Part shown: positions 1 through 4,554 of the stretch, in pieces
Position numbering within the stretch: position 1 is the first letter of the stretch
Layout: the number at the start of each line of letters is the position of its first letter
Assembly: GCA_021826655.1 (NCBI GenBank)
Contig: JAKAZC010000120.1
Coordinates: 1-8,092, forward strand
Direction of reading: 5' to 3'
Source: Actinomycetes bacterium
Lineage (GTDB): Bacteria > Actinomycetota > Acidimicrobiia > Acidimicrobiales > RAAP-2
Length of the DNA stretch: 8,092 nucleotides
Position numbers and translations under genes: made by a program
Notes under the pieces: generated by a model
The model's input: only the letters and a program-made list of their open reading frames with translations
Database searches by the model: none
Told to the model about the DNA's origin: nothing

Positions 1-3
1 GGA

Positions 4-28
4 GCCGACGCCGGGCGCCGACGCCGGG
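4..28. repeat. Two tandem copies of a 13-bp GC-rich unit
   Basis: GCCGACGCCGGG occurs at 4-15 and again at 17-28, a period of 13 bp. It lies at the window edge, so it may be the end of a longer array or of an upstream gene. No function can be assigned; short repeats of this kind arise easily in GC-rich intergenic DNA. Confidence 0.5.
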
Positions 29-30
29 AA

Positions 31-49
31 CCCCCGGGAGCCCCGGGGG
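31..49. terminator. GC-rich hairpin, possible terminator of an upstream gene
   Basis: CCCCCGGG (31-38), a 3-nt loop AGC and CCCGGGGG (42-49) form a perfect 8-bp stem. A second small palindrome, TCCCGG-A-CCGGGA, follows at 51-63. There is no T-run, as is common for actinobacterial terminators. It sits upstream of the promoter of the first gene, which fits the end of a gene left of the window. The structure is seen; the role is inferred. Confidence 0.35.
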
Positions 50-97
50 GTCCCGGACCGGGAGGTGTGGCGCGGCTCCGGGCCGGGACCACCCCGG

Positions 98-103
98 TAC
101 ACT
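98..103 (+). promoter_or_regulatory. Probable -10 element (TACACT) of the Bax inhibitor gene
   Basis: TACACT at 98-103 fits the bacterial -10 pattern TANNNT and is followed by GGG. Transcription would begin near 110, leaving a leader of about 48 nt that contains the Shine-Dalgarno sequence of the gene starting at 158. No TTGACA-like -35 hexamer is visible at the expected distance, so this is a moderate call based on the hexamer and its position. Confidence 0.4.
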
Positions 104-157
104 GGGATCCGAGACCGGACCACCACCGGCCCGGACCACCAGAGGAGCGGAGCGACG

Positions 158-1048
158 ATGAGTTCGACGCAGGGATCCACCCCGGGGACGCCACAGGGCG
201 GCGTGCGGACGGGCGGAACGGCGACGAAGACCCGCTCCGGCGCCTCGTTCGGCACGGCGGCCAACTACAGCCGGATGCTGACGACCTTTCCGGCACCACC
301 GGCCACCGCACCGTCGAACTGGAAGCAGCAGCCGGACGGCAATTGGTGGTCGTGGGACGGCGCCACGTGGCACCTCCAGCCGCAGGGGCCTCCGCCGGCT
401 CCGCCGGTGTCGGGGCGGACCACGAGCTTCACCGCCGACGGTGCCCTCAACAAGGCCGGGCTGCTCGGTCTGATCGCGCTCGTGGTCGGCGCAGGTTCCT
501 ACCTGGCCGGCCTGCCCCTCGGATTCGCCTGGGTGACCATGTTCGTCGGCCTGGGCGTCGGGATCTGGTGCTCGTTCCGGCCACGGATGGCGCCGGTGCT
601 GGCCCCCGTCTACGCCGTGGCCGAAGGTGCGGTGCTCGGGATCATCTCCCGCTTCTACGCGGACCAGGGCTCCCACGCCGTGCCGCTGGCCGTCTTCGGC
701 ACGGTCGCCGTGGTCGCCGGGGTGTGGGCCGCGTACCGGACCGGTCTCGTCCGGGTCGGGAACCGCTTCCTCCAGATCACGTTGGTGGCCACCCTCGGCA
801 TGGTGGTGGTGATGTTCGCGGCCATCCTGACCGGCTGGGGCGTCTCCGGCATCGGCGGGCTCCTGATCTTCGGCGTCCTCTACCTCGTCCTCGGGGTGAT
901 GAACCTGTTCGTCGACTTCAGCTTCGTCGACCGTGCGGAGCAGGCCGGGATCGAGGCCGAGGCGGAGTGGTTCTCGGCCTTCACCATCCTGGTCTCGTCG
1001 GTGATGGTGTACCTGGCCCTGCTGCGCATCTTCGGCGGGTCGCGCTAG
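158..1048 (+). CDS. Bax inhibitor-1/YccA family (BaxI_1-type) membrane protein
   Basis: The predicted product is a 296-residue integral membrane protein of the Bax inhibitor-1 (TMBIM) superfamily, whose characterised bacterial member YetJ is a pH-sensitive calcium leak channel. The exact role of actinobacterial BaxI_1 members is not established. Seven hydrophobic segments are visible at about 99-116, 121-139, 146-163, 174-192, 207-226, 231-252 and 272-293. The stretch NLFVDFSFVDRAEQAG (249-264) followed by EWFSAFTILVSS is the conserved C-terminal block of the family. The first ~95 residues are cytosolic-looking, rich in Gly/Pro/Thr, and carry a Trp-rich motif (WKQQPDGNWWSWDGATW, 55-71) resembling short PDG-x-WWxWDG-x-xW modules (DUF2510-like) of actinobacterial membrane proteins. 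ATG 158 is preferred because GAGGAG (142-147) and GGAG (149-152) precede it. An in-frame GTG at 65 lies upstream of the likely promoter and is unlikely. The gene converges on tetR. Confidence 0.88.
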   Translation: MSSTQGSTPGTPQGGVRTGGTATKTRSGASFGTAANYSRMLTTFPAPPATAPSNWKQQPDGNWWSWDGATWHLQPQGPPPAPPVSGRTTSFTADGALNKAGLLGLIALVVGAGSYLAGLPLGFAWVTMFVGLGVGIWCSFRPRMAPVLAPVYAVAEGAVLGIISRFYADQGSHAVPLAVFGTVAVVAGVWAAYRTGLVRVGNRFLQITLVATLGMVVVMFAAILTGWGVSGIGGLLIFGVLYLVLGVMNLFVDFSFVDRAEQAGIEAEAEWFSAFTILVSSVMVYLALLRIFGGSR

Positions 1049-1050
1049 CC

Positions 1051-1079
1051 GGACCCCGCCGGGTCCACCGCCCCGGTGG
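1051..1079. terminator. Two overlapping hairpins between convergent genes
   Basis: Immediately after the TAG stop of the Bax inhibitor gene, GGACCC (1051-1056), loop CGCC and GGGTCC (1061-1066) form one 6-bp stem. CCACCG (1065-1070), loop CCC and CGGTGG (1074-1079) form a second. They share bases 1065-1066, so both cannot be complete at once. There is no T-run on either strand. Their place between the two convergent stops (1048 and 1131) supports a bidirectional terminator. Confidence 0.5.
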
Positions 1080-1149
1080 CTCAGGCCGACAGGCCGTGCG
1101 GTGGCTCAGGTCGACAGGCCGTGCGGTGGCTCAGGTCGACAGGCCGTGC
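1075..1149. repeat. 25-bp tandem repeat, three copies, overlapping the tetR 3' end
   Basis: Three head-to-tail 25-bp units lie at 1075-1099, 1100-1124 and 1125-1149. Each starts GGTGGCTCAGG and ends GACAGGCCGTGC. Units two and three are identical and unit one differs by a single base (C for T at 1086). On the minus strand the unit contains the last codons and stop of tetR (His-Gly-Leu-Ser-Thr-stop), so the repeat has copied the end of the coding sequence downstream of itself. As 25 is not a multiple of three, the copies are in different frames. Recent expansion by replication slippage is the simplest explanation. Confidence 0.9.
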
Positions 1150-1751
1150 AGGATGAATTGCACGGTGTCAGCTGCCGACTCGCGGCGTGGGCGGGGCATC
1201 GGCTCACCCGCCCGCACCGTCATCGCCCCGTAGATCTGCTGGCCGATCAGACTGATGGCCAGGTCGGGATCGACCGGTCTGAACGCACCCCGGTCGATCC
1301 CCTCCACCACCAGCTCGCTCAGGAGCCGGGCGATGTCGAGGCCGATCAGTGCCAACTCGGCACCGACCACCTCGCCGTCCCTGGCCGGGGTGCCCTGGGT
1401 GACCAGCGCCAGCCGGAAGAACGCCGGGCTGTCGTCCACGACCGCCAGCATCTCCTCGATCAGCCGCTCGAGACGCCGTGCGGGCTCGTCCTCGTGCTCC
1501 CACGTCGTGGCGATCGCCTCGAGGAGGTGTGCGTACATCCCCTGGAGGCATGCACGCAGCAGCTCACCCCGGTTGGCGAAGTAGACGTAGACCGTCGAGC
1601 GCGCCACACCGGCCTCGGAGGCGATGTCATCCATCGAGACGTCCGTCGTCCCGCGCTCGCCGAACAGCCGGCGGGCCACGTCGATGACCTGGTCTCGGCG
1701 GAAGTCGCGGATGACCTCCTTCAGATCGTCCGACGACCGTCGGCCGGGCAT
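1131..1751 (-). CDS. TetR/AcrR-family transcriptional repressor
   Basis: The predicted product is a 206-residue one-component regulator. The N-terminal DNA-binding domain spans about 15-65, with a typical TetR helix-turn-helix at 39-58 (SMDDIASEAGVARSTVYVYF). The helical C-terminal part (about 75-206) is the variable ligand-binding and dimerisation region. The length is usual for the family. Its ATG directly follows the TAG stop of the P450 gene with no gap, and no good Shine-Dalgarno is visible, so translation is probably coupled and the two genes share a transcript. A perfect palindrome upstream of the P450 (3040-3056) is the obvious candidate operator, making this a likely local repressor of the P450 and of itself, relieved by a P450 substrate or related small molecule (inference). 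The last codons and stop lie in a three-copy 25-bp tandem repeat, so the C-terminus may vary between strains. Confidence 0.92.
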   Translation of the reverse strand: MPGRRSSDDLKEVIRDFRRDQVIDVARRLFGERGTTDVSMDDIASEAGVARSTVYVYFANRGELLRACLQGMYAHLLEAIATTWEHEDEPARRLERLIEEMLAVVDDSPAFFRLALVTQGTPARDGEVVGAELALIGLDIARLLSELVVEGIDRGAFRPVDPDLAISLIGQQIYGAMTVRAGEPMPRPRRESAADTVQFILHGLST

Positions 1752-3017
1752 CTAGTCGGCGCTGACGCGCGGTCCGGCGGGAAACGAGATCGGGATGTGC
1801 TTGACACCGCTGATGAACGCCGACTGCAGGCGCTGCACCGGTCCGGCCAATTCCATCTCCGGCATGCGGTCGAGGAGGTGCTCGAACATGACCCGGATCT
1901 CCATGCGGGCCAGGTTGGCGCCCAGGCAGAAGTGGGGCCCGCCCGCGCCGAACGCCATGTGCGGGTTCGGGTTTCGGGTGATGTCGAACCTTTGCGGGTC
2001 GGCGAAGGCGCGCTCGTCGCGGTTGGCGGAGATGTGGAAGAACACGACCTTCGAGTCGGCTTCGATCAGCTGTCCCCCCAGTTCGAATTCGGAGGTCGTC
2101 TGGCGCCGGAAGTTCATGACGGGCGTGACGAAGCGGAGCATCTCCTCCACCGCGTCCGGCAGGAGCGAGCGGTCGTTGCGCAGCAGCTCCCACTGGTCGG
2201 GATGGTCGAAGAACGTGGCCATCGCCCCCGAGATGAGGTTCCGGGTCGTCTCGTTCCCGGCCACCGTGAGCAGGAGGAAGAAGAGCTCGAGCTCGAACGA
2301 CGAGAGCTGCTCGCCGTCGATGTCGACCTGGGTGAGCACGCTCATCAGGTCGTCGTGGGGGTCGACCCGCTTCGTGGCGAACAGTTCCGACGCGTAGGCG
2401 TACAACTCCATCGAGGCCATCTGGGCCACCTCGCCGGCCGACTGGTACTCGGGGTCGTCGCTCCCGATCATCCGGTTGGACCAGTCGAACATCCGGTGCC
2501 TGTCCTCGTTGGGCACCCCCAGCAGTTCGGCGATCACCACCAACGGCAACTCGGCGGCGATGTCGGTGACGAAGTCGGCGCTGCCCCGCTCGATGACGTC
2601 GTCGATGATGGAGTCGGTGGCGGCGTGGATGCGCTCATGGAGCTGATTGACCATGCGGGGGGTGAACCCCTTGTTCACCAGCCGGCGGTACCGGGTGTGC
2701 AGGGGCGGGTCCATGTTCAGCATGATCAGCTGCTGCTGGGCCAGGTCGTCCTCGGCCAGGTCCCAGAGGTAGGTCGCCTTGCGCGCCGACGAGAAGTGCT
2801 CGTAGTCCCGGTTGACCTGGGTTGCCTCGGCCAGCGTGGTGACCGCCCAGAACCCGGGGCCGTCCGCCTCCTCCTGCCACCACACCGGTGCGTGCTGGCG
2901 GAGGTACGCGAACCACTCGTGGGGCACGCGTTCGGCGAACACCGTCGAGTCGAGGAGGTTGATGTCACCGAAGTCGACCCCGCTGATGTCCAGCTCCGTC
3001 TCGATCGCGTCACTCAT
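1752..3017 (-). CDS. Cytochrome P450, CYP125/CYP124/CYP142-like
   Basis: The predicted product is a soluble bacterial class I P450 of 421 residues that would monooxygenate a hydrophobic substrate using electrons from a ferredoxin and its reductase. Visible hallmarks are the I-helix AGNETT (253-258, Glu at the usual acid position), the K-helix ExxR (E292-R295), and the haem loop starting at F356 with ligand Cys364. That loop, FGAGGPHFCLG, is one residue longer than the common FGxGxHxCxG, as in the mycobacterial CYP125/CYP124/CYP142 enzymes that hydroxylate the sterol or methyl-branched side chain. AGNETTRN, DHPDQWEL, RNPNPH and GANLARM also recall CYP125. The exact substrate is not readable. 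The ATG at 3017 is chosen because GGGAGGGGG lies just upstream. An in-frame ATG at 3047 lacks such a site and falls inside the operator palindrome. It abuts tetR, and no ferredoxin or reductase gene is in the window. Confidence 0.93.
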   Translation of the reverse strand: MSDAIETELDISGVDFGDINLLDSTVFAERVPHEWFAYLRQHAPVWWQEEADGPGFWAVTTLAEATQVNRDYEHFSSARKATYLWDLAEDDLAQQQLIMLNMDPPLHTRYRRLVNKGFTPRMVNQLHERIHAATDSIIDDVIERGSADFVTDIAAELPLVVIAELLGVPNEDRHRMFDWSNRMIGSDDPEYQSAGEVAQMASMELYAYASELFATKRVDPHDDLMSVLTQVDIDGEQLSSFELELFFLLLTVAGNETTRNLISGAMATFFDHPDQWELLRNDRSLLPDAVEEMLRFVTPVMNFRRQTTSEFELGGQLIEADSKVVFFHISANRDERAFADPQRFDITRNPNPHMAFGAGGPHFCLGANLARMEIRVMFEHLLDRMPEMELAGPVQRLQSAFISGVKHIPISFPAGPRVSAD

Positions 3018-3039
3018 CCTGGACGCCCCCTCCCGTGGA

Positions 3040-3056
3040 TCGGACATCGTGTCCGA
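3040..3056. promoter_or_regulatory. Perfect 17-bp palindrome, candidate TetR operator
   Basis: TCGGACA-TCG-TGTCCGA is a perfect 7-bp inverted repeat with a 3-bp centre. It begins at about +2 relative to the start of transcription predicted from the -10 at 3065-3070, and ends 22 bp before the P450 ATG. Size, symmetry and position are those of a TetR-family operator, and the only regulator nearby is the TetR gene in the same operon. Binding by that protein is inferred. Confidence 0.72.
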
Positions 3057-3064
3057 AGCACTGG

Positions 3065-3093
3065 ATCGTACGTCCGGTCCACGGCGGTGTCAA
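3065..3093 (-). promoter_or_regulatory. Sigma-70-type promoter of the P450-tetR operon
   Basis: Read on the minus strand, TTGACA (3093-3088) is followed by exactly 17 bp and then TACGAT (3070-3065). This is a perfect -35, ideal spacing and a good TANNNT -10. Transcription should start near 3059-3057, directly at the edge of the 17-bp palindrome, so a bound repressor would block initiation. An inverted repeat, CGGTCCG (3094-3100) and CGGACCG (3108-3114), sits just upstream of the -35 where an activator could bind. Confidence 0.75.
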
Positions 3094-3127
3094 CGGTCCG
3101 CACCGTCCGGACCGCGGTGGCGTCAAC
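3071..3127 (-). repeat. Imperfect 24-bp direct repeat spanning the P450 promoter
   Basis: On the minus strand two 24-bp segments, 3127-3104 and 3094-3071, both begin GTTGAC and end CCGGACG. They match at 20 of 24 positions with a 33-bp period. The proximal copy supplies the -35 and spacer of the P450 promoter. The distal copy has TTGACG but is followed by GTGCGG in place of a -10, so it is not an obvious promoter. It could be a duplicated promoter remnant or paired binding sites. Confidence 0.65.
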
Positions 3128-3138
3128 GGACGCCGGCG

Positions 3139-3159
3139 CCCGGTGCCCGGTGCCCGGCG
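3139..3159. repeat. Heptamer tandem repeat after the EthD gene
   Basis: CCCGGTG at 3139-3145 and 3146-3152 is followed by the variant CCCGGCG at 3153-3159. It lies directly 3' of the EthD-domain gene stop on the minus strand. It may contribute to a weak terminator, but no clean stem was found. Confidence 0.4.
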
Positions 3160-3162
3160 CGC

Positions 3163-3528
3163 TCAGCGGGTCCAGTCGACCCCGCCGTCGATGATGATCC
3201 GGGGCTCCTCGGTGAGGACGACTTCGAGGCAGTCCGTGTCCAGGAACCTGGCGATGTCCTCCATCATGGCGGGGAAGTCGTCCTCACCCATGTGTGCGTA
3301 GTAGGCGTCCATCGACGCGAACCACTGGACGGTGACCCCGTCGTAGCCGGACCGGTCGTCGTCGCCCCGGTAGTCGTCGAGTGGCCGGGGGTTCTGCTCG
3401 TAGCGGATGACGTACTTCGCGGCGCTCGAGTTGGCGATGAGCGGACCGTGGTGGTCGCGCCAGTAGGCGTGGAACTCGGCGGGCGTCGTCCCCTCCTTGC
3501 GCTTGAGCAGACAGGTGAGCTTGATCAT
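3163..3528 (-). CDS. EthD-domain protein (dimeric alpha/beta-barrel family)
   Basis: A 121-residue protein with the EthD fold, a ferredoxin-like dimeric alpha/beta barrel. The opening MIKLTCLLKRKEG strand is followed by FHAYWRDHHGPL (19-30), the family's most recognisable motif with its conserved Trp and His before GP. The length is typical and no signal peptide is seen. EthD was first found beside the P450 system for ethyl tert-butyl ether degradation in Rhodococcus, where it is required but its chemistry is unknown. Other members act in polyketide and aromatic metabolism. Here too it stands directly upstream of a P450, 145 bp away and on the same strand, but that P450 has its own promoter. 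The ATG at 3528 follows GGGGGAAGG about 9 nt upstream. The open frame continues to 4236, but only as an antisense-like shadow of the methyltransferase gene. Function remains unassigned. Confidence 0.85.
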   Translation of the reverse strand: MIKLTCLLKRKEGTTPAEFHAYWRDHHGPLIANSSAAKYVIRYEQNPRPLDDYRGDDDRSGYDGVTVQWFASMDAYYAHMGEDDFPAMMEDIARFLDTDCLEVVLTEEPRIIIDGGVDWTR

Positions 3529-3542
3529 CGTCGGTGCCTTCC

Positions 3543-3654
3543 CCCGGGTGCCGGGTCCTGTGGCCCCACCGGCGTGTGGCGGGGCCGACCCTCGGGGGAG
3601 AGGCTGCCCCGAGGTGCCCCCGCGGGGCAAGCCGGTGGGGCCCGGACACCCGGG
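3543..3654 (-). other. Highly structured intergenic element, possible cis-acting RNA
   Basis: The gap between the methyltransferase stop and the EthD start folds into nested perfect inverted repeats. The outer stem is CCCGGGTG (3543-3550) with CACCCGGG (3647-3654). Inside it, GGCCCCACCGGC (3562-3573) pairs with GCCGGTGGGGCC (3631-3642), 12 of 12. That stem encloses two adjacent hairpins: CCTCGGGG/CCCCGAGG (3590-3597 and 3607-3614, 9-nt loop) and TGCCCC/GGGGCA (3615-3620 and 3624-3629, loop CGC). The result is a branched, multi-stem fold usable on either strand. On the minus strand it would lie in the mRNA 15 nt before the EthD start codon. It matches no riboswitch I recognise. It could be a leader RNA, a processing or stabilising element, a terminator complex, or a dispersed genomic repeat. 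Confidence 0.6.
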
Positions 3655-3658
3655 ACCG

Positions 3659-4447
3659 TCACCGGGCCCGTGCGCAGAAGAGGTCGACCAGGTAGGGGAG
3701 TCCGAGTGGTTCCCCGTGGCCTGCCGCCAGAGCGGCCACGTCGTCGAGGATGGCCCGTCGTCGGTCCTCGGGCAGGACCACGATGTAGCTCCGCGAGGCC
3801 ACCTGCTCGACGAAGGCGGTCCGGTCGAGCTGCTGGGTGAAGCGGAACCGGGTCCGGGTGACCGGCCCGAAGCACCCGGAGGCGTCGATGACGGCCCCGA
3901 AGTCCCGTCCCACCGGGTACGGCTGGTGGACATCCCACTTACTGATGCGGGTGAGTTCGGCGACGAGCGAATCGGACTCGTCCCGCTCGTTCCAGATGAG
4001 TCCGAGCCCTCCCCCTGGCCGCAGCACCCGGGCGAACTCGGCGAGCACGTCGGTGGTGGCGAACCAGGGGAACGCCTGGGCCACCGTGACGGCGTCGAAC
4101 GAGTCGTCGGCGAAGGGGAGGCGCAGGGCGTCGGCCCCCACCTGGAGCACGCCGGGCACCGCCTGGGCGAACGACTCGCGCATCGACGCCGACGGCTCGG
4201 CGGCGATGCAGGTCGCTCCGACGGCGACGAGCGCACGGGTGAGCTTGCCGGTCCCGGACGCCACGTCGAGGATCAGGCTGCCGGGGCCGAGACCGAGCGA
4301 TTCCACGAGGTGGGCGACCGAGTCGTGGGAGTAGCCGGGCCGGGCCCGCTCGTAGACGTCGGCACCGGACGAGAACCCCGATCGTCCGAGCAGCTCCTTG
4401 TCGGCCAGCACGCGGTCCACGTCGTCGGGCGGGGTCAATCCAGACAC
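3659..4447 (-). CDS. Class I SAM-dependent methyltransferase
   Basis: A 262-residue cytosolic enzyme of the Methyltransf_11/25 type that transfers a methyl group from S-adenosylmethionine to an unknown acceptor. The N-terminal ADVYERARPGY (29-39) is typical of one subgroup. Motif I, LILDVASGTGK (58-68), forms the SAM-binding loop. Glu84 at the end of strand 2 should bind the ribose, and GAD (104-106) and PFADDSFDAV (111-120) form the next motifs. RVLRPGGGLGLIW (140-152) is the usual strand 5 region. The C-terminal third is variable and sets substrate choice. The start is GTG at 4447, with no good Shine-Dalgarno. TACGAT lies 6 nt before it, suggesting a leaderless transcript. It is first in the minus-strand block and divergent from the acyltransferase, and EthD lies 130 bp downstream across the structured element. 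A link to the P450 pathway is only positional. Confidence 0.9.
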   Translation of the reverse strand: MSGLTPPDDVDRVLADKELLGRSGFSSGADVYERARPGYSHDSVAHLVESLGLGPGSLILDVASGTGKLTRALVAVGATCIAAEPSASMRESFAQAVPGVLQVGADALRLPFADDSFDAVTVAQAFPWFATTDVLAEFARVLRPGGGLGLIWNERDESDSLVAELTRISKWDVHQPYPVGRDFGAVIDASGCFGPVTRTRFRFTQQLDRTAFVEQVASRSYIVVLPEDRRRAILDDVAALAAGHGEPLGLPYLVDLFCARAR

Positions 4448-4453
4448 GGACCC

Positions 4454-4459
4454 ATCGTA
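4454..4459 (-). promoter_or_regulatory. Candidate -10 element for a leaderless methyltransferase transcript
   Basis: On the minus strand TACGAT (4459-4454), the same hexamer as the P450 -10, lies exactly 6 nt before the GTG start at 4447. Transcription would then begin at or next to the start codon, consistent with the missing Shine-Dalgarno. No convincing -35 is seen. Confidence 0.4.
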
Positions 4460-4480
4460 GGGAAGGGGTGCAACATACGA

Positions 4481-4503
4481 GCGCAGGACGGCGCGCAGGA
4501 CGG
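4481..4503. repeat. Short direct repeat in a divergent intergenic region
   Basis: GCGCAGGACGG occurs at 4481-4491 and 4493-4503, a period of 12 bp, in the 107-bp gap between the divergent methyltransferase and acyltransferase genes. It may be a paired regulator site or a chance slippage product. Confidence 0.4.
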
Positions 4504-4542
4504 GGAGGGATGGTGGGATCGCCCGGCCACCGGGGTGTCGGA

Positions 4543-4548
4543 TAGCGT
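4543..4548 (+). promoter_or_regulatory. Candidate -10 element for a leaderless acyltransferase transcript
   Basis: TAGCGT (4543-4548) fits TANNNT and stands 6 nt before the GTG at 4555, the same spacing as for the divergent methyltransferase gene. No Shine-Dalgarno precedes that GTG and no clear -35 is seen. If translation instead starts at ATG 4684, this would be an ordinary promoter with a long leader. Confidence 0.35.
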
Positions 4549-4554
4549 CGCGGG

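Noticed and set aside
1075..1149. CRISPR array
   Set aside because: The 25-bp units are directly adjacent with no spacers, and no cas gene is nearby.
67..1233. A 388-codon plus-strand frame across the Bax inhibitor gene
   Set aside because: Its Arg/Gly/Asp-rich product has no motif, while the overlapping frame encodes seven membrane helices and a family signature.
3018..3047. P450 start at the upstream ATG 3047
   Set aside because: No ribosome site precedes it and it falls within the 17-bp operator palindrome, whereas ATG 3017 has GGGAGGGGG upstream.
1101..3194. A 697-codon plus-strand open frame opposite tetR and the P450
   Set aside because: It is antisense to two genes with clear motifs. 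Its His/Val/Glu-rich product shows no domain, and high-GC codon bias creates such frames.
3562..3642. tRNA or tRNA-like gene in the structured element
   Set aside because: The outer stem is 12 bp in place of 7, there is no T-loop GTTC-type sequence, no D-loop pattern and no plausible anticodon arm.
3529..4236. Extension of the EthD gene up to 4236
   Set aside because: The added Ser/Pro/Arg-rich residues read through the structured intergenic element and the methyltransferase gene in another frame.
4510..4545. An 11-codon upstream open frame (ATG 4510 to TAG 4545) before the acyltransferase
   Set aside because: The GGGGAGGG before it is too close to the ATG for normal initiation, and such short frames are common by chance.
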